A DNA stretch of 64,000 nucleotides from Rhopalosiphum padi (taxonomy: Eukaryota; Arthropoda; Insecta; Hemiptera; Aphididae): assembly GCF_020882245.1 (NCBI RefSeq), contig NC_083598.1:54287858-54351857 (forward strand). Direction: 5' to 3'. The position numbers and the translations under genes are program-made. Positions 12,851 to 24,600 of this stretch are shown piece by piece. The notes below the pieces were generated by a model. The model had not been told where the DNA came from. It saw only the letters and a program-made list of their open reading frames with translations, and searched no databases. How positions within the stretch are numbered: the stretch's first letter is position 1; each line of letters opens with the position of its first letter.

Positions 12851-15800
12851 CAACATAATAATACAGTATATAATCTATGGATTTGGATCTATCATATTAA
12901 TATTAATCTATCATCTATGGTAATCATCAATCTTCGCTATTCGTCGGAGACGATTGACGATTGTAATAATTTTAACAGAGAAAAAAATTGACGTACAAAT
13001 CGTTAAACCGTACTTTAATAAATATAATATTTTACACGCATATGCCGTTTTGTTCAGCTTATTTATATGAAATATCTCAATATCTTTAATTCGAAACGTG
13101 GTAAAGACGGACGAGGAAAGGTGTTCCTGGGTCGGCGATGTGGTTACTGAACGTATGGACATTAAATATGACACAACTAAGTTTCACAAAAAAAATCGAT
13201 GTTTACGTGAGTTTGATTTTCTATAATTTTGGAGCTTTAATTTACTTTTTTAGACATAAAATAAGTACATACTTATTGCACTGGACAATCTGCTACACGC
13301 CGGGTGACGTATACGTATGCATATTTTATTCCCGAACGCGCGATGCATAAAATACGTGAAATCAAAAATACATAATCGTCATATTAGTATATTACCAGAC
13401 CCATTTTATATAATAATTTATATTTATATTAATTGTATAAATAGCATTTTTCATTTTTAACTGGCCGAGTACTTGACTAATATAAGTTTTTTTTATCCCT
13501 AACAAAAATAAAAAGTTTTCTGAAAAGACGCATTAATATTTTTTTATAATTGTCTGAATTTTGAATTTTGATGACATTATTAGATATATTTTATTTCATA
13601 TTTCTGTGAAAACTATTTCTGCTCAACCGATTTTTGTTTTTTTTGTAGTAATTTAAAAACGAATAACTATAGTTATTTGAAAATTTCAACAAATGTTAAT
13701 GTTTGCATTTCTTATACATATAATAATTTTCAAAATATTTTGACTATACACTTATAGGATAAAATAACAATAGCATAATACCATAAATAGATGCATTTAT
13801 TATATATATATATATATATATTAATATCGCAAATTATCTGAGCATATTAACATTAGAACCTATTGATTATTTTAAAATCAGTAAAAAATACTAAATAGTA
13901 TGAGTAGGTAGGTATTATTCCTAAACAGGACGGTACCGAAACGGGAATGATATAGTCACATGTGTATATTATAACGAGTCGAATGTGAATAACTGCTTGT
14001 ATTTAGAAATTAATTTTATTGATTTTGTAAGTCCTTCTTTATTTATACGTAGATCGTAGATCATAATCTATTAACTATTTAGTATGTAATATTAATTGAA
14101 TGATTCAACTTTTAAATATTTTTAAAATTATTAATCATTTATTACAACCAACCCGTAAACTGCTGTATAGCTACTATAGACTAGGTTAAGTATGTCACTA
14201 TAACGAATTTGTACAATTTGAATTCAATTTTCAATGTATAATAATGCATTAAAGCATTGTGTACAATGTAAAATTATGCTGGTCGAAGATGGTCTTATTT
14301 GTTGGTGAGAAATTTTACCAAACAACTATTGAAATAATAAAATTATAATTTAAAAAAAAATTCAGGATATACAATTATTATGGTTTAACGTATGAAATTA
14401 ATTAGATACCAAAAGTTTCGTATGCAAGACAGCTGAAATATAATAATAAATACTATAAAATCACAAAGAGTTCTATTAAAAAAAAAAATTATAATATTTT
14501 TCATCCATGGCAAACGACAATCGTTGTCATTTGTAGGAGACTATTAACAATTCTAATAATTGTATTGAACAGTCGTAAAACAACAGCCTATAGTACATGA
14601 CAAGTATTCTCATTTTCATTTCATACTGTTTATTTTCATAAAAATGAATTTTTATTCTCATTTAGAATCACGATGAAGATCGATATGAAGAAAATTTGCA
14701 GTTTATTCGGCGGCGGTGCACTACTACGTATAGACTGAAGATTGACACAATTCGGTTTCCCGGGAACAGTCTACGATTACGTAAGTTTTTTTCTTATTCT
14801 TTTTTAGGATTAAATTTACATTTTAAACTTAAAATAAAATATATTTATTTATATGAACAATCGGCTACCCGGACGATGTAATCGACGTAAGCACATATTT
14901 TATTCTACTATTCACGCCGAGTGACGTATACGTATGCATATATATTTTATTCCCCAACGCGCAATGCATAAAATACGTGAGACCGTAAATACATAATCGT
15001 CATATTACCTGCAGACCCATTTTATAGAATAATAATTTATATGTATATTAATTGTATAAATAGCATTTTTCATTTTTAACCGGCCGAGTACTTTTTCACC
15101 CCTAACAAAAATAAAAAGTTTTCCGAAAAGACGCATTAATATTTTTTTATAATTGTTTGAATTTTTAATTTTTAAGACATTGGATATTCATTTTATATTT
15201 CTGTAATAACTATTTCTGCTCAACCGATTTTTGTTTATTTGTAGTAATTTAAAAACGAATTACTATAGTTATTTGATAATTTTAACAAATGTTAATGTTT
15301 GCATTTATTATAAATATTATAATTTTCAAAATATTTTGACTATTCACTTATAGGATAAAATTAACATAGCATAATACCATAAATAGATGCATTTATTATA
15401 TATATTAATATCGCAAATTATCTGAGCATATTAGTTAGAACTTATCGATTAATTTTAAAAACAGTAAAAATAGTATGAGTATGTATTATTCCTAAACAGG
15501 ACGGTACCGAAACGGAAATGATATGTGACTATATGTGTATAACGAGTTGAATGTGAATAACTGCTTGTATTTAGAAATTAATTTTATTAATTTTGTAAGT
15601 CCTTGTTTATTATATGTAATAGATTATAATCTATTAACTATTTAGTATGTAATATCAGTTTAATGATTGAACTTTTAAATATTTTTAAAATTATTAATCA
15701 TTTAGTTATGCTAAACCGTATAAAACCGTTATAAAATTATAATTTAAAAAAAAATTCAGGATAATATACAATAATTATGATTTTACGTATGAAATTAATT

Positions 15801-18800
15801 AGATACCAAAAGTTTCGTATGCAAGACAGCTGAAATATAATAATGAATCCTATAAAATCACAAAGAGTTCTATAAAAAAAACATCATTATAATATTTTTC
15901 ATCCGTGGCAAACGACAATCGTTGTCATTTGTAGGAGACGATTAACAATTCTAATAATTTTATTGAACAGTCGTCAAACAACAGCCTTCAGTACATGACA
16001 AGTACACTCATTTTCATAAAATATTTCAATAATTCCATTCCGAAGCGTAAAGAAGACGAATGAAGAAATAAACTATAGCTGTTTCTTCGGTGACGGTGCA
16101 CGTTTGAACTTTAATATGGCACAGCTTGATTTCGTCGAAAAGCGTCGAAGGATACTTACGTAGGTTAATTTTCTTATAATTTTGGGGTAGTAATAAATTT
16201 ACTATTTATACATAACATAAATGTTTATTGACTTCTACAAGCTGTTACCCCGATGACAGATCTATATTTGATTTTCGACCGTCCAGTCCAACCGGTCAGC
16301 AACCAGCGGGTTATTGTATATACGACCCGTTTTAAATTCTAAAACACTGTCATTTTTTTTTTAATTATATTTTATTATTTTAAAGTTCTAGATAATATTT
16401 TTTTTCATAGCAAATAATTTAAGAATATAAAATTTTTATTTTTGTCTGGTCCGCAAACTGTTTTTAATTTGTGAATATGGCATGAGAGTTCTAAAAGGTT
16501 AAAGTTAAAAAATAGCCAAGAATAAAATAAATTCGTCAATTATACCTTGGATCCTGGACGTAGCAATGAATCTATATTGATTTTAAATTTATTTAGTTTT
16601 TTTTTTATCTGTTATGAATTCTTGTAGCAAATATGATATATTTAGTAGTTTGGGTGGTTAATAGTAAAATAACATAAACAATTTTAGATCTTGTCATAAT
16701 ATCGGAAAAACTGGAATCATTACGCTATATATACTTGTATAATTTCGACAAAATTAATTAATTTAATAAGTTTCAGTTCAAAAATGCTAATCATAGAATG
16801 TTGAAAATTTTACCAACGTCTACATTATGATTTCCTATACATTGTATAATTATAAAAACATTTTAACAATTTTAAATAATTAATTTTTTTTTTTTAAGCC
16901 GATATAAATTATTGATAGCAAATATGATTTAAAATTTAATACAATGTTCCTCATCAGTCACTAAATTACTGCAATAAAAAATGTTTTATAGTCACGATAT
17001 TATATTTTTATAAACGTTTAAAATCAAAATTTTTTCTAAATCTATACAATTTTTAAATTATTTTTTCATCAGATATTTATATAATATTGTCTTTTTATAT
17101 ACAAATTTATTAACATACTAAATCTCATTAGTTTTTTTTAACCTAAAACAAAAATAATATGTTTACTGGAAAGTCACATTATTTTTTATGACTATTTGAA
17201 GTTCAGTATTATACCTATAACTTATTAAATGTTTATTATACACCCACCCTAAAAATAAATATTTTTTCTCAAATAATTTTTATATTTTGTTATAGTTCAA
17301 AAACGAATAATCTTAGATACTTAAAACTTTAATTAAATTCTTATGAGAGTATTTCTTACAAATAGTATTTTTTCAAAATATTTTGAAATTATGTATATTT
17401 ACGATATTATATATTTTGTTATTATTTAAAACATTATTTGTAGGGACATAAAAGTTTTTTGTACATGTTATACTATACGTACACAAGGACATTTTTGACA
17501 TACGTAGATTAATCTTAAGATATTATTTATTCAAATTATTTTACGAAAGGGTTGTATCTATTGACTCAAAAGTATATAACAACAATATAATACGATATAA
17601 ATTATATTTATTATTTATACAATATTATAATAATAATTATGATTTATGATTAATGCAATGTTTTCGAAAAAAATGTAGCTTGTCAAACTTTACACAAAAA
17701 ATAAAAAAATAAAATACTTAGCAATATCAATCGACAATCAACATATAATATTATAAGTCATAATACATCAAAATTATACTTATTAATGAAGGTTGACTGA
17801 CTGTCTCTTTCAAATTCAAATTTCACACACTAATTACAGTAATAAACTTAATCACTAATGTATAAAGCAACACTGTAATAATTACTTCTTTATCTTTAAT
17901 TTAATGTAATTTTTGATTATTTTGTAAAATGGTACTGAAAATTGAATTCCTCAAAGCATTGACTAGGTACTATTTGTTACATGAAACCATAATAAAGGAA
18001 ATGTATGAATTTGTTTTTATTATGAAAGGTGTCTTCAGATATTTATGTAAGTTTACATGTAAAAATATGTAAGATTAAGTTAAAGCACTGCGTGATTAAA
18101 ACCAAAAGTATGTAGAAATAATAACTCAGAAACATAACGATATTGATCATAAATCATAGTTCTTTTTTTTTAAATATATATAATAATATAATTATATTTT
18201 GTTTAGTTCACTATTTTTATAGATTAAATAAAATAATTTGTAATCATTTTCATTAGAATAAAATATTAATACTTTGCAAATCTATAAAGATTTGGTCTAT
18301 AGTTTAAATGTTTCAATATGTTCATATGTCAAACAGCTAAAATAGAAAAATAGATTGTATAATATCACAAAGAGTTCTATAAAAAAAAAAACCATAGATT
18401 TATCATATTATAATATTCGTCATCTGTGGCATACGACAATCGACGACATTCGTCGAAGACGATTAAAATTCTATAATAGTCTTAATGAACAGTACTGAAG
18501 TACATGACAAATATTCTCATTTTCATTTCATGCTGTTTATTTTCATAAAAATGAATTTTTATTCTCATTTAGAACCACGATGAAGATCGATATGAAGAAA
18601 ATTTGCAGTTTCTTCGGCGGCGGTGCACTACTACGCGTATAGTCTGAAGATTGACACAACTCGGTTTCACGGGAACAGTCGACGCTTAAGTAAGTTTTTT
18701 TTTATTATTCTTTTTTGGGATTAAAATTATTTTTTAAACTTAAAATAAAATTTATAAATTTATTTGAACAATCCGCGCTAGTCGGACTACGTAGTTGATG

Positions 18801-19165
18801 TAGATGCATATTTTATTCTCCAGGGTCCAATGAAAAAATAGTACACAATGCCTACTTATTTTACTCATTAGTTATAGTAGACAAAAATTGTGAGAAATAA
18901 CAACCATGTATTATTCGCGATTATATTATATTAGAATAGTAGTAAAATAGTATACCTTAGATCCTGGACGTGGACGTAGCGAAAAATGTATAATGATCTT
19001 ACAATTATGTAGTTTATTTTTTGTTTGTCATGAATTTTGTAGCAAATATGGATCAATTTGGTACTTTGGGTGGTAAATAGTAAAATAAAACAAAAAATTT
19101 CAGATCTTGCCAATATATCGGAAAAACAAAAAAACTGAAATAATTACGCTATATCCTTATATAAT
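12850..19165 (+). repeat. Four-unit diverged tandem array of a promoter plus exon-like block
   Basis: Four related units start near 12850, 14390, 15790 and 18300. In units 2-4 the shared order is CACAAAGAGTTCTAT followed by an A-run (TATA-like; 14471, 15868, 18375); then about 30 bp on, a block with CGACAATCG...GTAGGAGACGATTAA, including a short stem-loop (GACAATCGTTGTC in units 2 and 3); then a block with TCGGCGGCGGTGCA and TTGACACAAYTCGGTTTC. All four units end this block at a 5' splice-site match: GTGAGT 13207, GTAAGT 14781, GTAGGT 16160, GTAAGT 18690. Units 2 and 4 are nearly identical for ~190 bp around the second block (14590-14780 versus 18500-18690). Units 1 and 2 also share ~1.3 kb downstream, and units 3 and 4 share a segment at 16544-16750 versus 18953-19160. 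The short open frame in units 2 and 4 (MKIDMKKICS...) stops after about 20 codons, so no protein is supported. It could be duplicated first exons of a non-coding or rapidly evolving gene. Confidence 0.6.
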
Positions 19166-19354
19166 GTCAACCCGGAGGACGATTGGCAGTATCATTAGGA
19201 AGCTGATAAATAACGAAAAAAAGTGTCGCAGGGCTGTGTTTGTTTAATACTATAATTTTTTGAACAGTAGTACAGTATATTATGAATATTTACTTAAATT
19301 ATATTTTATTTTTATGGTTTTTTTTTTCAGATAATATACTGTACTACGGTTTTA

Positions 19355-19642
19355 GGTGTTCTTTTTATTTTAATAATACGTTGATAAATTACCAATTTTT
19401 TCAATTTTTTTTCTTATCACAAAGCTAGTTCGTCTTTGTGTATGTTTAAATTTATATTTTTTATAGTTATTGTGCTGTTTAACTTTCTTATAAAAGAGAG
19501 TGAGGAATTAAAAAGGTGGCCACCGAACAGAAAGTTAAACAGCAATATACTATAATCTTTTTAGTTCTTGTTTACATTTTTAACTGATATATTATGAATA
19601 TAGAATTTCAAATTAATTTAAATTCAAAAATAAAAGAACACC
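19355..19642. mobile_element. 288-bp inverted-repeat (MITE-like) element with nested 14-bp inverted repeat
   Basis: Outer arms are GGTGTTCTTTTTATTTT at 19355-19371 and its near-perfect reverse complement at 19626-19642. A perfect 14-bp pair, GCTGTTTAACTTTC (19474-19487) and GAAAGTTAAACAGC (19530-19543), lies inside, with the palindrome GGTGGCCACC in its loop. No coding frame. I saw no target duplication. Confidence 0.4.
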
Positions 19643-19713
19643 AACATTAAACATTAAAATTTTACTATAAGTTTAAATTACATTTAATCAGCACATTAGT
19701 TGAAGTTTTATAG

Positions 19714-19866
19714 GAACCGAACATTTGGCTGGATCATGGACTACCCACCGACGGAGAATTTGTCACAAAGCTGATGGGAAATGTGTCGGCACTCGGCTTC
19801 GTTTCAACCCGGAGGAAGATTGGCAGCATCAATAAGAAGCTCATCTTAATATCAACTGTCCAAAAG
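19714..19866 (+). other. Exon-like open segment (51 codons) at the head of the 196-bp tandem array
   Basis: Bounded by TTTTATAG at its left and the donor GTTTGT at its right, with 51 uninterrupted codons (EPNIWLDHGLPTDGEFVTKL and onward, ending LISTVQK). It is less AT-rich than its surroundings. I do not recognise the peptide. A diverged relative lies at 19167-19230 (STRRTIGSIIRKLIN). It may be a relic exon of a gene or transposon. Confidence 0.35.
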
Positions 19867-20438
19867 GTTTGTTTGTATTATATTATAATTTTTAGAATCG
19901 TAGTAGGTACAGTATACTATATATAAATATATAATATTTATTAGTGAAGAAGAATTTGTCACAAAGCTGATGGGAAATGTGTCGGCACTCGGCTTCGTTT
20001 CAACCCGGAGGAAGATTGGCAGCATCAATAAGAAGCTCATCTTAATATCAACTGTCCAAAAGGTTTGTTTGTATTATATTATAATTTTTAGAATCGTAGT
20101 AGGTACAGTATACTATATATAAATATATAATATTTATTAGTGAAGAAGAATTTGTCACAAAGCTGATGGGAAATGTGTCGGCACTCGGCTTCGTTTCAAC
20201 CCGGAGGAAGATTGGCAGCATCAATAAGAAGCTCATCTTAATATCAACTGTCCAAAAGGTTTGTTTGTATTATATTATAATTTTTAGAATCGTAGTAGGT
20301 ACAGTATACTATATATAAATATATAATATTTATTAGTGAAGAAGAATTTGTCACAAAGCTGATGGGAAATGTGTCGGCACTCGGCTTCGTTTCAACCCGG
20401 AGGAAGATTGGCAGCATCAATAAGAAGCTCATCTTAAT
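19756..20438. repeat. 196-bp tandem repeat, about 3.5 near-identical copies
   Basis: The period is exactly 196 bp and the copies appear identical, so the amplification is recent or an assembly effect. Each unit holds a 118-bp less AT-rich stretch (19945-20062, 20141-20258, third copy from 20337) preceded by TTATTAG and, in all but the last copy, followed by GTTTGT, separated by a 78-bp AT-rich stretch. The layout is that of an exon cassette and a short intron. 118 is not a multiple of three and the cassette begins with T before GAA codons, so serial splicing would not keep frame. The last copy breaks at about 20438. Confidence 0.85.
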
Positions 20439-20626
20439 TTAGTTGTCCCCCCTTACGCATTAGCGCTCATCTCTCATCCACTCATCTAACACATTGACTA
20501 TCGCCGGCCGGCAACACACATCATATATTATACACATTACCCGTTTTATATTATATAATATTATTAATATCTCCATAGTTTAAGTTATTGTATATTTTTT
20601 TTATTATTTGAATGCATTCATATGAT
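20439..20626. other. Unique spacer after the tandem array
   Basis: A short stretch with CATC-rich and CCGGCCGG words (20461-20520). No gene seen. Confidence 0.3.
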
Positions 20627-20932
20627 CAGTGGCGTATTTAGGAATTTTAGGATAAGGGCAACACATATTTTGCCGCCCCCCCATTAAAAAAAAATTAAAA
20701 ACTTCTACGCCGCGCAATAGTGGTCAAACTGTTAATACCATAGAATACCATGTTAAATACTATAGTATTTTATACCTCTATGGCACACGTTTGTTGTGAA
20801 AAATATTAATGATTGACGTCACTGCGCCAGTACTCATAAAGTACGAAATAAAAATTTGCCGCCCCTCTAAATCTTAAAAAATTTGCCGTTCTGGACAACT
20901 GGACCCAAAGCCCCTACCTAAATACGTCCCTG
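20627..20932. mobile_element. 306-bp hAT-like MITE
   Basis: The left end reads CAGTGGCGTATTTAGG and the right end, inverted, reads CAGGGACGTATTTAGG, so the terminal inverted repeats match at 14 of 16 positions. Flanking octamers CATATGAT (20619-20626) and CATAAAAT (20933-20940) match at 6 of 8, in keeping with an old 8-bp duplication. The interior carries TTTGCCGCCCC segments near both ends and no open frame. Confidence 0.6.
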
Positions 20933-21344
20933 CATAAAATGCGTTCTCGCTTACGATGTGGATTAGGCCTACTGGGGACACCACAATAAAAAAACGCGCC
21001 TCGTGTAATACCTCATAAAGTTATTAAACAATACGGACAATGTTATTGTACGTCGTTTAATAATAAAGGTGGTGTGGAAAATTACCTAACACTGTTATTC
21101 TTATCTTATAGTTACCTTGCATACATTTTTTTTTATTAAATACCAATTAAATAATTATTTATATCAAGAAATGAGAAATATTATAAACTTATAAATAAGT
21201 CCAATATAAATATAACATTTTACGAAAGCTTTACAATATTTATTATACACTTATATTTGTTAAAATAGAAAAAAGATATCGTTATAATATATTATTAAAA
21301 AATATAGTTCATTTAAATCATATGAGATATATTACATCGACTAA

Positions 21345-21382
21345 ATAATAGGCAAGGTGGATATATCCACCTTGATAATAGG
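21345..21382. mobile_element. Fused terminal repeats of a deleted transposon with 8-bp target duplication
   Basis: A perfect 22-bp palindrome at 21353-21374 (half-site CAAGGTGGATA) is flanked directly by ATAATAGG at 21345-21352 and again at 21375-21382. Head-to-head 11-bp ends plus an exact 8-bp duplication suggest a hAT-like insertion that lost all internal sequence. Confidence 0.55.
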
Positions 21383-21537
21383 TATTTTAATCGTGATGTA
21401 AACATTGTAAACGTATTACAAATATTTTATAAAAACGATATCGTCACGTTGGCTACACCTACGTCTGACGCCTCGTTCTAAATCCCCACCCTTCAACAAC
21501 AAACCGGAGTGCTAACACCACGAGCACAACTACGGTA

Positions 21538-21550
21538 CCTCTCTTCTTTC
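21538..21550 (+). promoter_or_regulatory. RpLP1: Candidate 5'TOP pyrimidine tract / start region of RpLP1
   Basis: The run CCTCTCTTCTTTC lies ~100 bp before the P1 start codon. Ribosomal-protein mRNAs usually begin in such a tract (the terminal oligopyrimidine motif), which places translation under TOR control. The exact transcription start is inferred. Confidence 0.5.
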
Positions 21551-21643
21551 GCGTCAATTGCTTGTTCTCAGCAGAGCTAAGGCCGACGGCGACTTGCGAT
21601 TTCTCAGGTTTAACGAATTTTCATCCGTTCCAATCCACCAACG

Positions 21644-24600
21644 ATGGCCATCTCAAAACCCGAATTAGCCTGCGTCTACGCCTCACTAATCTTGGCTGAC
21701 GATGACATCGATATTACGGTAATTATTTCTCGATCGCCGTCTAATGTCGGTAATGTGTTCAATGGATGATACTACAGCGTTGGGTTTGTTTGTTTTCTAT
21801 ACTTGCACGCGTGACGTCCGTTACCAGCATATTAATTTAATTTATTATCTATGCTTTGGGCGCTTTCGAATTCGATGGCATGTTTCCATTCTGTTACCGG
21901 AAATTTGCGCTCCGAACATCACCGCTGTTTTTTAAAACTACGAAGTACCCCCCGAATGCCTGTACCACGTTGGCCGTTCCGCCGACCCTTTTCCTAACCG
22001 CAAAAAATTTTAACCACCGGTATTCGTAAAACAGCAACTTGTATTTTTACCAATTTTCACTTCATTTTACTGATAATTTTTTTAAGCGTGCCTTTCATCG
22101 TATTATTAATTGAGATAGATATCGACTTAATTATTTTTACATCATTCTTTTGGTTGAAATGCATGTTTTGTATTGTATCAATATGTGTGGTTAAGTGAAG
22201 GTATTCAGGATTACATTTTTCTCAATATATATCGATAGAATGTAATTTGATTCGATTTAAACAAATTGATTACATAAGTTAAAATTTTTCTCTGTAAGTA
22301 TATGAATTTGGTCATTTTTTAAAATACTACCCTACCCTTGCTAAATTTATTATTTTTCCAAGTGCACATTTCCAAATTGTTTGCTAACATGTATTTTATT
22401 TCTGTGCCTTTATTTGCATAAAATGTGTATCCCATGATTTATTTTATTCAAATTTGGTTTTTTTTATGTTTGAATATTTACAATTATCTATTATTAGTAT
22501 TTGTTATTAGTTAGTCCCAAAAACAAATTATTTCTTCATTCTTTACTGTTTTTAATATTGGTGTGTATTATTTTTTTTTTTGATGATCTTATAGGGAGAA
22601 AAAATCCAAACAATCCTTAAAGCTGCCAATGTTGAAGTTGAACCATATTGGCCTGGTTTGTTTGCCAAGGCTTTAGAAAATGCCAATGTTAAGGATTTAA
22701 TCACAAACATTGGATCAGCAGTAGGAGCTGTACCAGCTGCAGGCGCCGCAGGTATGAATATTTCATTAGAATAGTATATTTTCTTGAAGTGTGAGTTAGT
22801 AATAATTAATTTCAAATTACAGCTGCTGCCCCAGCATCTGAAGCCAAGGAAGAAAAGAAAGAAGAGAAGAAGGAAGAAGAGAGCGAAGAGGAGGACGATG
22901 ATATGGGCTTTGGTTAGTACATTTTTTGTTTAATACTCATTATTATTAAGTTATAATGGTATTGGAAATATAATTAAAACTAAATTATGATGGTTATATA
23001 TATATTCATCCTCGGCCAGGACCCCTCTGTTTTTTTATTTTTTTAAGTATCGTAAATTATTTAGTTCTTGGTAGATAAAAGAAATAGGGACCCCCGTTAA
23101 GTATTTATTGAAATATTCAGCTGTAATTTTTCTTTTGGGGCCTAGGAAATTGAAAATTAAATTAATAATCAGATGCTTACCCATTACCTATAGTATGAGT
23201 AGTGCTTAATAACAATAGTACCATTGTCAACTAACAAGTTGGAGGAATTTTTTTGAATAATTGCGCTACTACAAGTTAAGTTTAGTTTTATCTTTCTTCT
23301 TATAAACAATGCGCTCGGATTAGGACTCTGCTTGCCCGACCCTGCAATGGCCCCGGTGTCCCCCTGTTAGATTCAGCGATCATGCAAATATGCAATGTGT
23401 ATTATTTAACAATATAATACGTCTACTTGTATAATATATAAATATATAATAATGATGAGGATAAGACGTTTATTTTTGAAAGTTAACTCAAAGAATATTT
23501 TTATATAGCTTATGGATTTATCTCCAAAGTTGAAATTCCATTATAGAAATATAATTTTAGTTTTTGTAATTTTGCGTTAATATTTTATAAATCTTACCCC
23601 ATTAATTTTGATGTCTATAGAAAAAAATATAGCTATTGATACTCAAAATCTGATTGAGACAATAGCTTATTCATCTAATGAATTTAAAAAATTACTTTTA
23701 TAAAAATTCTGTTTTATTATTTAAAGAATTCTCATTGTTTCTAAAATAATTAGTTGTAAAATTGCTTTTATATTATTTATATTATAAGTTAACTCATGAT
23801 AATTAATTATTATGACAGTTGATTAATGACTATAAATTACCTATATATATATCTTAATGTGTTATGTCAATAAAATGTCATGTAAATATTTTGGTGGCCC
23901 CTTAAAAAGTGATCCATGAGCCTTTGGTGTGCTAGGCCAACATAGTATCTATTCCATTTAAGTTATTCACTTTCTCACATACTCTGCAATTAGAATGGTC
24001 TTTGTTATCAATATTTATTACTGAAAAATATTGGTTTAAAAAAGATGGATAGACAATATCCTTTTAGTGTACAAAATATATGATTGTTAATTAGTGCAAT
24101 AAAATTTTGGCTAATGATTAGTGTAAATTCAAAAATAGACCCCCTGAGGGTAGGCAACTAATTTTATTTCTGGTCTATGGCCACTACTGTTTAATACAGT
24201 GTATATTTAGATGATTTCAAAACTAAATAATTAGACAAACATGATATATATTAGTTTGAATTATATTTCAACAAATTAATAAATAATATATTATGAATTA
24301 TGTGAATATAAAAATTAAATATGCATAGTGTAGTAAAACCATGGCATTATAGTTAACTGTGGTGTACTATACAACACCTAGTACTGTCGCAATGTTAGAC
24401 ATCAGTAATTATCACATTTATTGGGGGAGGGATTTGTACCACTGATTTTTGTTATTGTATAACTAAATTTGAATGGAATAAGATTATGTTATCTGTATCC
24501 TGTTAAACCGTGGTAAATATAAATGTTAATGTATAACGTCCTCTCTTTACTGTCTGACTTCTTGCTTTGACAAAGTTCTGTTTATTATAACAAGGTTTCA

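Noticed and set aside
19852..20432. Three identical 62-codon minus-strand open frames
   Set aside because: They are antisense readings of the 196-bp repeat. Identity reflects recent duplication, not coding constraint.
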